Positions 1-13,200 of a DNA stretch of 64,000 nt are shown one piece after another. The translations under genes were made by a program, and so were the position numbers. Position 1 is the stretch's first letter; each line of letters begins with the position of its first letter. The stretch comes from Bolinopsis microptera (lineage: Eukaryota > Ctenophora > Tentaculata > Lobata > Bolinopsidae): NCBI RefSeq assembly GCF_026151205.1, contig NC_087072.1:5752084-5816083 (forward strand), written 5' to 3'. Under the pieces are notes generated by a model. That model was not told the DNA's origin. It did not search any database and saw only the letters and a program-made list of their open reading frames with translations.

Positions 1-292
1 GTTTTTTGACAAAAAATTTAAAACTTCTGTAATTTCATTTCTGTTTTTGTTACGCATTTGATTTTTGGTATGCGTATAGAAAATCGATACGGCTTTAAAA
101 TGAGATGTTCGGCGACCTCCTAGCTCACTCACTAGACTCAGTAGGAGTGATTTAACTGCGAGGGACAATTGAGGCTAACAAATTAGCCTCACCACTTTCA
201 AAAAGGAACTTTCTCATGTTACGTCCATGATATCCAAGTTGCAAGTATAATCCATAGTGATTATACTTGATCGAAATCTAAGCTTTAGATAT

Positions 293-807
293 TCAAGGTG
301 AAAATGAGGCCAACAAGTATACTTTTGTGTACATTTTCGAGTTGGTTCGGTATTGTGACTATCTAATACGTCAACAATAAAGATTGATTCATCCTCTTCA
401 AACTCAACATTTCAGAAATCGCCGAGTCTACTTGTAGGAGGCCAAAATGAGGCTAATAAATAATTCGACCGCATTTTAACTTTAATGTACGGAAACAAGT
501 TACTTGATATCTATGTTGCACATGAAATTCCGTCGGATTATAGCTTCAAATTTTCGAGGTGAAAATGAGGCTAACCACTTTGTGACTTGTGAGAGGGTGA
601 AATGAGGCTAACAAGTATACTTTTGTGTATATTTTCGAGCATGTTCGGTATTGTGACTATCTAATGTGTCAACAATAAAAATTTATTCATCCTCTTCAAG
701 CTCAACATTTCAGAAATCGCAGAGTCTTCTTGTAGGAGGCCAAAATGAGGCTAATAAATGATTCGACCGCATTTTAAGTTTTAACTTTAATGTACGGAAA
801 CATGTTA
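293..807. repeat. direct repeat of about 210 bp, two copies 299 bp apart
   Basis: Positions 293-502 and 592-807 share long nearly identical stretches, including AAGTATACTTTTGTGTA, TTCGGTATTGTGACTATCTA and GTAGGAGGCCAAAATGAGGC. The short phrase ATGAGGCTAA recurs several more times between 160 and 920. Nothing coding is visible in 1-1200. Confidence 0.8.
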
Positions 808-1245
808 TAGACCCACTATAAAACTTGCAATTGTAGCCTGAAGGTTATTGAGACTTTATCGAAACTTATGTGAGGTTGGATTGAGGCTAACTTCCCTCCT
901 TGAGGCAAAATTGAGGCTAACAGATACACTACGCAGACAAACGTCACTGTGCCAGCTATCAAGTAGTTGCTGAGCAGCAGCAGCAGTTAGATGAAGAAAA
1001 TGAAGTTGAGGAAGGAAATGTATTAGAGCTGTTGGCTAGAGTAGGCCCCTTACTTCTATGTAGCTCTCTGGCCAATTGCTCTGGCAATGCTCTCCATGGG
1101 GCCATGTAATATCACATGATCTGATATCATGCCAAATTAGACAAAATTAACATTTTTCGTTACTTGGAAAGAGAATACTTACTCAACTGTCAGCATAACG
1201 AATCAGACGTACCTTGATCTTATATGTACTTGTGACGGTCTTGTT

Positions 1246-2204
1246 TTGTATTTAACTCTGCTGAAGAAGCAATTCCCTAATGCTGAAATCGTCACTTATT
1301 ACCTTGGAAGTGATCAGAATGAGCAGCTGTTTGCATTTATTCGAGTTTCTTTTTCATCTGGTCGCTCAAGAAATATGGATGCGATAACTATGGCCCATGG
1401 AATGGAGAGAAAGAATGTGTACAGTGCTTTATCATTACATGAAGACACATCTGCAATTGCACATGCACGTGGAAGTACAGTTTTGCATCCTACAGTTCAC
1501 CTCAAAAAGGTTAAATCTACAGGCCAGAAAGCAGAACGAGTGAAATGGACTGGTGGTATGATAAGCCTAGGCAAGTTGGCAAAAACGCTGGACAGGGCAT
1601 CGAGGGACTGCATTCGAGAAGGGACAGAAACAATTTCCCTGTGTTCGCCGCAGTCGCAGATCCTGAAGAACGGAGTGGAAAGCCAATCGTCCATGGCCAA
1701 GAACTTTCTTGGGAAGCTGTAGATGATGAAGCTGGATGCCTCGAGGATGAGGACGACTTAGCTTATGAGGTAGAACCTGGAGTTGATGATTGTGATGATG
1801 GAGAAACGATATCAACAGATAGATATGGAACACTATCCTTCCGGTCTTTTGAGACACTCACGCTCAATGGAGGAAGAAGCACTTTATCAACAAAATCTCG
1901 TCTTTCAAGATTCAAGGGGGACGCGTTTGGAGTGTCTTCTGATGTTCGCATATACCATCAACCTGAATGCGGATGTTCAACAGGTTTGAAAGCTGGCAGT
2001 ACAGAAACTCTTAAAGTCTTCAAATCTCAGCAGGACTTTGCAACAGGAGTGGTTAGATTTATTTCTTATAAGTCATGCCCGATGAAGTACTACTGCCAGG
2101 AACATAGCCTAATCAATGGATCTCCTAATGTTTGGCTACTCGTCGAAGACAAATACATCAGATGCATTGTTCCTTGATGACATTCAAAATCGTTGTGTTG
2201 TCAA
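1246..2204 (+). pseudogene. decayed coding remnant, possibly transposon-derived
   Basis: One frame (about 1246-1722) reads AEIVTYYLGSDQNEQLFAFIR and SRNMDAITMAHGMERKN, a pattern that reminds me of the RNase H-like part of P-element/THAP9-like transposases, though I cannot confirm this. Similar-quality sequence then continues in the other two frames: DLAYEVEPGVDDCDDG, then EEEALYQQNLVFQDS and LLMFAYTINLNADVQQ, then KLAVQKLLKSSNLSRTLQQEWL. The frame changes at least three times over 950 bases with no clear splice sites. No inverted ends were found. It could instead be the decayed exon of a host gene. Confidence 0.35.
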
Positions 2205-3113
2205 TGTTTGTATTCTGTACATTTTGAACATCTCACAATTTGCTATTCTTGAATAGTGAAATGTTTGGTATATATTTGATATAAAACATTTCTATTTTCT
2301 TTATTTAGTTATTTGTCATATGAATCTTTGAATTTAACGATCATTCCAAGCGTTATAAAGCATGAAACATGTCTCTTATTCAAGTACTAATAATATTTGC
2401 GAATTTAAAGTCATCCTAAAGGTCAAATATGAAGACCTAAATTCATGGCATAAATTGGCATAAATGGAGAATTGGCCAAACAAAATTTCCATTTATGCCA
2501 TGAAATTTCTATGCCATTTGATGATTTTTATGCCATTCTTCTCCATTTTATGCCATTGGTACCCCCCCCATCCCTCCTTAACAATTGAAACTTATCTTAT
2601 ACTAATTTAATAAGTTAATTTTTCCGCTGGTCTCGTACCACAGCCTCGCGCCAATGACGTCATTAAATAACTTTACCATGCTGAATTTCACCACCAGCAG
2701 GCTGCTCGCTGCAGCTGAATCGATCTTCAAATTATAATTGTAATTGAGAGCCCCTAGCAGTTCATAGATATTCTTTTGACTTATTTTCTTCAAGACCACC
2801 CCCTCTCGGTTAGTATCAATGTGTACTGGGTTTTGTAATTTTGTAATTAGCTGAAGAGCACCTGTTTGGAAAGAATTACAGCAGTAGATTTGTTACGAAA
2901 TTTGACTCTGAAAGCATTACAAAATTAAGTACCTTATTCACCTGTAGGCTGTACTCACCCATATATCTGACAAAAGCTTAAGTATTGAAAATTGAGTACG
3001 AAAATGTCGAAGGATATTTTTCATACTATAACATTTAGCAATCTCAGTAATAACTCTATTGGATGGTACAAACAAATTGTATAACCTCTAATTAAATAAC
3101 ATAACACCCCCAG
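2205..3113. other. non-coding stretch with a palindromic TGCCAT-rich repeat
   Basis: Between the decayed coding remnant and the first PRKDC exon the DNA is AT-rich. At 2440-2560 the phrase GGCATAAAT occurs in one orientation and ATTTATGCCA or TTTTATGCCA in the other, forming an imperfect inverted repeat; a related phrase recurs at 60395-60465. I found no upstream PRKDC exon here. Confidence 0.5.
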
Positions 3114-4208
3114 GTTGTTCAAGCCACCACCAGTTGTTGGATAAGTTCGGATCGGACGTGTTACCAACGATAAATGATAGTCTGACACCAGATATGTTGA
3201 CTGGTGTCTTGTCGTGGGTTGGGTGGCTCTCTGATAACAGCATTGTGGCTAACACTCAAACATTAATCGGTTAGTTAACTTCAACATTCGACTAGAGTCT
3301 AGATATACCTTACAACCTTACGTTGACCATATTTTATTTTTATCTCAAGAAACTAAGCATGTAGTCTGAACAACTGCTCTTCAGAATCACTGGGCCTAAC
3401 TAAGCACACTCATACCATCCTCTCTACTACTAACCTCCAAACCTCCTACCCTTCTCTTATCCTCTACGTTAGTCTCCTTCCTTCGCTCCAGACACTGTTA
3501 AGCCGGGATGTAGTGTGTGATATGGTGCTGAATCCTGGGCCTCTACTCGCAGAACAACAGTACTGTGTTGTGGTTGCCAGGTTCCTCAACAGACTTGATA
3601 AGTCACGTGATCAAGAGATCGTTGGGGCGCTTACAGATCGGATCAGAAATTTAAAGTAAACTTAATTTTAACTATATTATACAAATAAACGATATTTAAA
3701 TAACTCTCTAGGCAAAACATAACACGAATCATTTCATGAAGTTAAGGGTAATATAACTGTAAGCTAGCTCCTCGCTTTAACTAATTATTTAACGCTTTCA
3801 GCGAAAGTGGAGCAATACTTGACCTACCCACAATAGTTCTACAAACCATATCTCAACTCTACTCTCGCAAACTATTAACAGATCTAGAGACCTCTCTTAA
3901 CTATTTACCGGTTCTGCCTCTGTCGGAGTGCCTGTTACACAAAGCAAGATACTCCGCTCTTGTAAATTTGCATCTCCTCTCAATGTCAGATCTGAGGTTA
4001 GTTGTTCGTTTTTACTTGGTTAATCAATCTTAAGCGAGACTTTTTAGGAGACTTTTGGTGAAACTTAATCTTGATCAGTGAAAAGTTGAATATTTGATGA
4101 TATTGTTTCAGAAAAGCGCTCGATGCCATAGAAAAGTTAAGAAATGGAAACCAGTGTCTCTTCAACACAATTAAGAATGACATCAGTCTAACCCTTACCA
4201 ACTGCAAG
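3114..4208 (+). CDS. PRKDC: PRKDC exons 1-4 of the window (HEAT-repeat region)
   Basis: Four exons (3114-3269, 3385-3655, 3802-3996, 4112-4208) keep one open frame across three short introns with matching phases (1, 2, 2). The translation is Leu-rich and helical, as expected for the HEAT solenoid, for example the stretches LILYVSLLPSLQTLL and TIVLQTISQLYSRKLL. The first exon begins two bases into a codon, so at least one exon lies upstream. Assignment to PRKDC is by position, strand and phase; these exons alone are too diverged for me to recognise. Confidence 0.7.
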
Positions 4209-7200
4209 GTAACTTTGTAACAGAACATTTGTCAGCTGTTTTTAAATGTGGGTCATTAGTGTGTCCGGCATCTCGCTATTAGTCCGGTATTTTGTTATTA
4301 GTCCGGTATTTCGTGCAAGTGCTATTAGAACACAGTCAAGGTAGCTGATTTAATTTGCTACATCTTCACAGGTGCTCGTGAAGGTTTTACAGACTGGGGA
4401 TCCCATGGAAATCTGATTAGAACTGCTGATTTGCTCTCATTCGTCTCTACAGAGTCTAAAAGTAAACTGTTAGTATTTTTATAAGTTATTTTGTTATTCA
4501 AAATATTAGACCTGCCGTGTTAAATCAATTTTTACCAACAGATTTTAATGATAAGAAACAACATTTACAATCTCACGTTTCTAAGAGATTCGAAGTCAGA
4601 CAAGAATTTAATTCGTAAAAAGACGCATTTCTTGTAACATAAATCAGTTGCAAAGTGAGGCAGGGAGATAAAATAAAATATATGTTTGGTTATTGTTGGA
4701 GTACGAGTTCTGAATTGTCGCAACAATATTTAAACAACCGATAAAATATCACGCATACACAGATGCTCACAAATGTTCACTGCCTTTTCTAAACGTAAGT
4801 CTGTGCCGAGCGTACAGTATTTGGATCCTGACAAATAACATTACCATGAGTCCTCCTTGTTACAAAGTTGAGTTTACCTTTAACATGTTCGTTTAGAGAG
4901 CTGCCCCTAAGGCACATCACCAGTGGTGTTATCATTGAGTTGAGGCAGAGCAGAGGGTAACTAGCGAAGGAGAACAGTAGTGCTTGGGTAAGGTTGAAGT
5001 GGAATTGTCCCAAGATCGTAATTACTACCGCTGTGAACTGAACACAGTCAAATATCAAGAAGGTAGCGGTGAGGATTATAATAGTTTTGGTTAACCTCCT
5101 ACGTGCCCGAGATACCTTCAGTTTGGAGCTCCTTTTCAGGACTAAGTTACAGAGTTGGTAGATCGTGCTGATCAGGCAGATTAGGATGGGAGCCCCGTAA
5201 GGGAGAATCAGGGTCACAAATGCTGCCACAAAGTCCATTACCCAGATATGGTCTGATGAGCAATCAGCCGGTGACACCATCCCAGTTTTACAGGCGATAC
5301 TGTACACAACAGCACTTCCGGGTCTTGGAATTACGATCATATCCTTGACAGTAACGATGGTAAGATTTCTCCCAGTTTGATGTTCTGACGAGTAGAGAAG
5401 ATATCGTGCCAGGAAGATTTCAAGAACCGCAGTAACAGTCCAGAATACAGGAATACCGATGATGGACGCAATAGTTGCTCTTCTGTTGACGCTATAAGCA
5501 GGCTGTCTGATAATCAGACTCCTCACGATAGTCAACAGTACAGTGTACATTGCTGAAGTGTGGAGAGCAACCTGTCCTAACACATAGAACACAGGACACA
5601 TCATCACCAGGATCCCGGGGTGGTAGGAGAAGAGGATCAGAGCAGCTCCCTGGATTATCAGAGCTACCCCAGCTACCCAGTCTGAACAAGCCAGCACGAA
5701 GTAGATGAGGTGCATGGTGCTGTTGGTTTTACTTCTGAAGAATTGTGCAGTGAAGGTGTTGAGGGTGAGGGTGAGGGTGCCGATGAGGAGGTTAACACAG
5801 GGTAACACCACCAGGAAGACGGGACTCTGAAGGAGGGACTCGTACACTTCTCTCAGAGAGGGGTAGGCTGTTGTCATTATCTTGCTGGGAATGAGAGATT
5901 TGTTAAATAAGTAAAATGTTAAACAGAAACATATGTACTGGTACAACAAATGTTTTAAATACTTGAAACAATCTCATCGACCGTAAGATAAGTATAACTA
6001 GAGCCATCATGGGAAGCAAAATTAAAACGTATATTAATTGGTTAATAGAACCAGAAAGAAGTGGGAAACGTCGATCCTAATAAATGTGAGGTACCTATAT
6101 TGTTTTAAGACGCGCTATAACTATTGTTATAATATATATTATATAGTAGGCAAACTATAGAGTCGTGTCTCATAACGAAAAGTGGTCACATCACTGACCA
6201 TTGTTTACTAGATGGTTTTCTTTATTTACTCATAATTTTATTTACTTATTGCTAGATTTTCAATCTTTGCGGGAGGAGTAAAGTTTTCACTCTAATATCA
6301 TTACTTACTATACAAGTAAATAATGAATTTTATAACTTAGTCGTAACTAACTTGCCTCCATCCCATACTGTCATCTTATAGTAAACACTTTCAATAACAA
6401 AGAATAAAATACCAATCTCAATCTTTAACCTTATTCCTACTCAACCACTGCCAACCGTTCTATAGCCAAACGCAAGAATATATATACAAGAGTCAGAATG
6501 AAACACTGAAACTGTAAATTAAACCGTGTTTGGTCAGCTGAAGTGGGACTGAACTAAAACCATACTGCTGCTGGCCTCTGTTCAGAACTACCTACTTACG
6601 AGTGCATAATAACACCTACCCGAGCTCTATAATCCAATATTGCATTTATAAATTAATGTGGTTACTTGGCTAATGATAAGTGAGAATTGCATTGGCTGGT
6701 TAAAGTAGTAGCCTGATTTATAAATTTCAAGTTATCAACTTATTATTTAAGCATTCGACAACCTTCTACTAAATTTTGTGATCATCGGACACAAATTGAT
6801 CGGCTGGGATTAAATTATGCTTCATATACTGTGGCGAACCTATTAAAACAGCGAACCTACTGTTAAAACTGTTTAAAACTGGTTCATACTTGGAAAGTGT
6901 AAAATGTTAGTCTTTAAAGTGAATCAAGCTTGTTAGTTTTGCAAGAACATATTGGAACACAATAATGTATATTAAATATTAACAGCTAGACTCAGCAGTC
7001 AGCACCTAAATAAGCACCGAGTGTATAGAGTGCCCCTTTGCCGAGTGATGTGCACCTTTGACCTTGCTAACGGACCTGCCTGACATAGGTACCACTTAAC
7101 TAGTGGCTCTAATAAGTCAACACGTAGACTTAGGACGTGAACAGTGAGGGCCTCCTTACTGGGGGAGTTAGTGTAATCTCTACTATAGTCAATATCACGT

Positions 7201-10200
7201 GACCAGATTTATAGCAAAAAAGATCCGTACAAACTTGGTGTGGAATGTTGAAACGCATGGCTGACTTACATGATCTGATCATCCGAGAATAACGGATGGT
7301 AAAATTTCGCTTGTCTACAGTTAACAGTGGTGACATGATTTGATTTGATTTGATTAGAATCAAATGTATCGCAAATCGAACATCAACAATTACTATAGAA
7401 AAATGGGCCGAACTTTATATATAAAGTTCGACCCATGCCCCATATATATAATTTGTGCATAAAAAGTTAAAAAGTGTGGGTCAGTGATACAATTTTTAGA
7501 GGGTTGTCAATTTTAAAATCGAATTAAAATGTTTAAAAGGCCTATAGCAACATTCTGTTATGGCAATCTCTTTCAAATGATCCCTAGAATATATCCTGAA
7601 AGTTTCAGGATGATTGCTCAAAAACTGTAGGAGAAGATAGATTTTGAAGTTCGATTTTCAGGGCGCGCAATTGAAAATCGCTCACACATTACAATTACTC
7701 ATAAGCGCTGACCTTTGAACGGCGATAACCTCGGCTTGGAACATTATTTTTCCATGGGATTGAAAGCAGTTGATAGATATCATTCCCTTTATTATATGTT
7801 TATGAACATTATAGCCTGGGGTCCCAAGGTAAGTACTTGTAGATTAGCTAAAATCACAGTGATATTTAAATAAAATGACACATACAGTTTGTGAATAGGT
7901 AGAATACTATTCTAACAATAGCAATTAAATACAGGTGGTTCTGTCAACTACCTCATTTATAGCAACTTAATAGTCAACCCCACGCAGTAGAAATATAATG
8001 GCCTCTAATAAGGATTTCGCAATATCGACCGTGACGTCACGCTCTGAACAGGTTCCTGACGATTTCGTTTTTCTCGAAATCATCATGCACGACGCACGTA
8101 CAGTAAAACCCCAATTTACTATTTTCTTTTCCCGCAAACTGAACGGTGAATCGGGTTTTTAGTGTACGTAGGACGTTAAAAACGGTTTGTGTGGGGCATG
8201 ATAGATTTTTGAGCTTTTAAGTTGTCAGAAAACAAAATGGTCAAACACAATCGGTTGGACACAGCTTTAACTTTAAGTCGAAGCTGGAAAATGAAATCTA
8301 CGTTACACAGAATTTAATTAATCAGCAATTATTAATGTTAAGTGTCTACATTATATTTGTATTCCTTTAAAAAGCACAAAACCCGAACAATGAAATCAAT
8401 AATTAAAAATAAAGATAAATTTAAAAACTAAAGCAAATTCATCTGACAAATCACTAATTATAAGAATTGATGAAATGTTCAATCCACCAACAAGGTTTTT
8501 TAAGACAATTGCGTGTAATACCAAATGTTATCATGCTTCATAGTCCCCAAGTATTATATACGTCAGTCCATACATAACATCACTTGACGTCATAACATCA
8601 CGCGACTTCATAACATCACGCGACTTCATAACATCATGTGACGTCATCGCATCATGTGACGTCATAAGGGGTCGTTTACATATTACGTAATCAATATTTT
8701 AGCAATTTTTACCCCTCCCCCGGCCCCCTCCGTTATCAACCTCCACCCCCCCCCTCCTGACAGCGAAATTACGTAATCATGGCCTGATCCCCCCCCCCCC
8801 CCCCCCCCCTTTCGACTTTTTTTCCCTGGGAAACACTTTTCTCTACGTTTGATGCTACCCTGATCATTATGAGCCGAAATAATTGTTATGATATCCGGAT
8901 TCCGGCCAAGCACCTTCCCAACTACTTACTTTAGCAGCCGGATACCCGATCCATTCCTAAATTTTATCACTATCAGAGTGAAATTGAGCGGAATTTGAAT
9001 TAAAAATATTGTCGAATTGTTATTATTCTAGAGGGTAAAAAAGAAAATGTTGATTACGTAATCAACAGCCAACACCCCCCCCCCCCCCCCCCCCCCGCCC
9101 CCCGAAATCAAACGTAATCATTTGGGAACCCCCTCCCCCCTCGGCTGATTAAGTAATATGTGAACGGCCCCTTAGCTTTGTCGGCTAGCGCTTCCGTCTT
9201 GAAGCACTCGATGGTCTCCATTATGATGCTCTTTTTTTATTTTGCTTACCAGATTGAGTATTAGTATTAACTAATCTCAGCAATCTGAATGACTCACCTC
9301 GTTAACAGAGCTCAGCCAGATCTGTTTTTATATAAAGATATAACTCTGGCTACAAGATCCTCCAGATATCATGGAGATCCAGACAGCTAACATGGAGAGA
9401 CTACCCTCTACGTACTGTTATTATGCTCACACGTTTCAGTATCAATACTCCCCTCTCTGGGACCTGATATTTGAACAACTACAACAACTACAACCTGAAT
9501 TATCTATCACTAATGACACTTGTTTTTACCAGCTGTAACGTCTAGTTCTAACTATTAATTATCTGATAATTGAGCTCATCAACGAATGTCTCATAGATCT
9601 GCCAAGTAGTCACATTGACACATTAGTAAGTTAAATGATATGATGGAATCTATAGTGAATAGACCAGGTGCAACAGTTGCTTACCTGGTCAGTGGTCACG
9701 TGGTTAGCCTAAAGAGGAGGACGTTAGATTTAGATATTTGGATTTAATAAAGATATTGGCGACTTCATTGATCTATTAAATTTGATCTCGTGTGGTATGA
9801 TAAAAATGAAATGACAATTTTTAAAAAGTGACAATAATGGTTTCAGTTTCACGGAACACGGTGTTGAGATCGTCAAAAGCTTCTCCAAATAAAAGACAAA
9901 GCCCTTCGTGAACTATAGGCAATGAAACCTTGTTAAGGATCCTTATCGCACATTATCAGTTACCTCCCACTCTGACAATCAATAAAAATATGTCAATTTC
10001 GTATATTATAATCACAATGCTGGCAAGCATTACCGTCGCCCTTATATTCACAACACTATTTGCCCCCTATACGATTATATCCCCTTTATTGTTTTCCAGG
10101 CATTAAGACTCATCGAAAGTAGTTCAGTAGGTACATTTAAGTTCAAAACATTCTAATTCAATGTTGAAGATGACAGGAATAAGAAATAGTTATATGGAGG

Positions 10201-13200
10201 TTTTTAAGAAATTTGCGCAAAATACGCGCCAGCATGTTATACGAAATTAGGTAAAAAACCCAAAATCGCCATATTCAGGTGCCTTAAAAACCATGTTAAA
10301 ATTGAGTTAGAGATCTGAAACTTTGCAGGGCGTCTAGACCTTGTCCAAATCGACTGTAAAAAAATGTCATGTTTCAGGAGTATCGGGAAGTGGGTTTTCT
10401 GGAACCCCTGTTTTACAACAGATTGTCGTGAAGATATATATATATATATACTATATATGTATAGACGCTTTTTGCAGTCAATTGTAGCCTACATTTAAGT
10501 GTCCGTAGATTCAGAAGTATAAACGATACAGTCATCTCGAACCACAGGTTAATTGTTTAAGCTTTAGTTTACTTCGATCACGGCTTACGAATTGTAATAA
10601 AGCTTATTGATTTGAAAAAGCGAGCGACCGATTTCATTCTCGGTATCAATTTGCATTAGCGGACTGTTCCTCAAATTAATATCATTTCCTTTTGTTTGGA
10701 AAAGAGAGACACTGGCAGCGGTACACTCTACCCATGATTATGGGTTTTGGTCAAATATGTAATATGTAATACGGACAAAATAAAACCCGTCAAACCCTAG
10801 ATGCTTTAGCAAGCAATATAAAAGTACGTGACTGATAGCTGATGCCTTCATTTACATCTCTGATAATGTCTACTATCGATCTGAAATTAAAATATTCGCA
10901 TGTAATCAGTCTCGGTAAATAAATGGAGCACTCAGCTTAGGATGGTGGTAGTTATCGTAACTGTGGAATGTCCACAATAGTGCACGAGTAGAATTTGATA
11001 AAATTGAACGCTGTATTATCGGATAAAAGAAAGGGGCCTTACTATATCTTCGTGAATGATGAGGTATTTGATAACGAGAAATGGTTATTGGTGTATATTA
11101 TGTACCTAAGAACTGAAGCATGTTGCTGGAAATGAATTGGGCCACAGTTCGTGCCTGTAGTGATCGTGGCCACAATACTTAAAGTAAGGCAGCCATTTCA
11201 TTTACATGGGAGGCCTCTATGCTCATTTTACCTGAGCATGGAACCGTCACTAATAACTTATTCTCTTGTTGCAATTCATTAACTCCTGGATAACGAGGTA
11301 TCCTTGCAGCGATATTTTACTAAGTTAAGGATTTAGCCCTTTTTAAACACAAAAAGTTTAGGACAGTGAATAATTTTTGACAACAGTATGCAGAATTTTG
11401 ATTTTGAGACTGCGAAAGAAAATAAGGACATATCGACACCATACAAAATCATAGAACTTTCTAAAACTGTTTGTCCTTCATCAGAACCCGAACAGTAGTA
11501 CCTGTTAACTAGATATGATACCAGTGGTGAAGCAAAAGAACTGCAGTTACAGTGCCCACTGGTGACCTGTAATAGCTTAACCAGTCGAAATAAAAACTAA
11601 AAAGTAGCCTGATTTACTTGTGCATTGTAACTAGAGTTAACACGTGCTCCTTCATTACAACACGTGCACTGCTCATTCATTACAACATGTGCTCATTCAT
11701 TACTCCCACGTAATGACGAGGTCCCATCTTTCCTGCACCTGTATTTCTAATGCGTCTCTGGTGCAGCAGTCAGGCTGCTGTTGTACCAAGTCACAACTGT
11801 ATAAATATATTCAGACACTTTAAAGATACCAGAGCAATAGTAAAATGTGTTCCCGACGTCCTCCATACAACTTCGTAGCCCAGGATGTTGTGGCTTCCGA
11901 ACCCTTACCCTAATTGTAGCCTTAACCCTACTGGGGCTGGAGGTTGTGAGGAACAATACTCAAGAGCACGACGTCTTGGAGCTGGACGCCGGTTAACGTT
12001 AGCGGATCCTTGTATTGTGTTTGACATATTGTGTATTGTGTTTGACATAATACATATAGGTCCATTTAGCTCAAATGGAGACCACGAAGCTACCAACCTG
12101 TCAAGAGGCTGAATCATCAATCATTAACGGATGGGATTAGTGCCGCCATTAAGAAGCTCCATAACAACAAAAGCATATTGGAGAACCTAGTTTCAAATGA
12201 AATACCGAAATGTAGCCAGCTTCTTCTCCAAACGTGATCTATTCTCTCCACGAGCAGCTCCATAACAACCCCCTCTTCACAAGAAAGGTGATCGTCAGAA
12301 CCCTGATAACTATTGAGTTATCACCGTTAGCAGCTGCTTCGGAAAACTCTTCCTGTCATGATGTTAACATGCTCTTACTGAGTTGGTTATCATCAAGTCT
12401 AACCTGTCCGAGAACGTCAAAAGGATATAGCACCATTATCTCCCTGAGTTTGAGAATGACCTTACAGTTACATCTGTTATTACAGATGCCCTAACTGCTA
12501 TTACAGATTGCTACTGTCTCAGGAACTACTGCTGGCCTTGTAATCGTAACAATTCTCCACCTCCCCTGCTTCAACATCTTCTACAAAGCTGCATCAACAA
12601 CATATTCTGCACACAATTTATCCAAATCGGACTCACTTCAGTACAAAACTTTCATGTTTCCATTTTGATCTTTTATGTTAGTAAATTATAATTGATGATA
12701 TCATCTCCATTATTATTTTTACCCATTATCGATGTACGCCTTACGGACACTGTTAGCGCTGTCTCGAGTCTATTTAATTTCAATCATTGTATCAAAAAGT
12801 GCATTATTGTACGAATCAATCAACAGAAAAATCAATATCCTCAAATATTTTGACCAATCAAGATTTTTTAGACATCATGCATACTCGCTATTCTTGATGC
12901 ACGTACACCAAGTGGTGTCATTATACTTTAGTCACCAAAATAAATTGAAAAAAATTCTCAACATTCCATGGTATTCAGAGTCATTGTTTCACTGTTTAAT
13001 ATGTAAGTATGTATGCTTTTCAAAAATATTATAAATATTCCCCTTCGTCGTGATGAATTTACATTTTAAAAGAATTTCCAATATTATTTGTGATGCATTT
13101 AAGCCTTAAATTGATCACATCATAATTTATCATAAGGAAGACAATTGTTTTGGTAAAACGATTTTTAGCACACAGTATATAGTATATACACACAAACGAA

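Noticed and set aside
4372-4417. Possible exon VLVKVLQTGDPMEI after a CACAG acceptor
   Set aside because: It would end PRKDC with an early stop, while phase-matched downstream exons continue the protein. It is at most an alternative truncating end.
12080-12620. A gene from helical-looking coding scraps
   Set aside because: The frame changes repeatedly with stops and no clear splice sites. It is noted only as a possible decayed exon.
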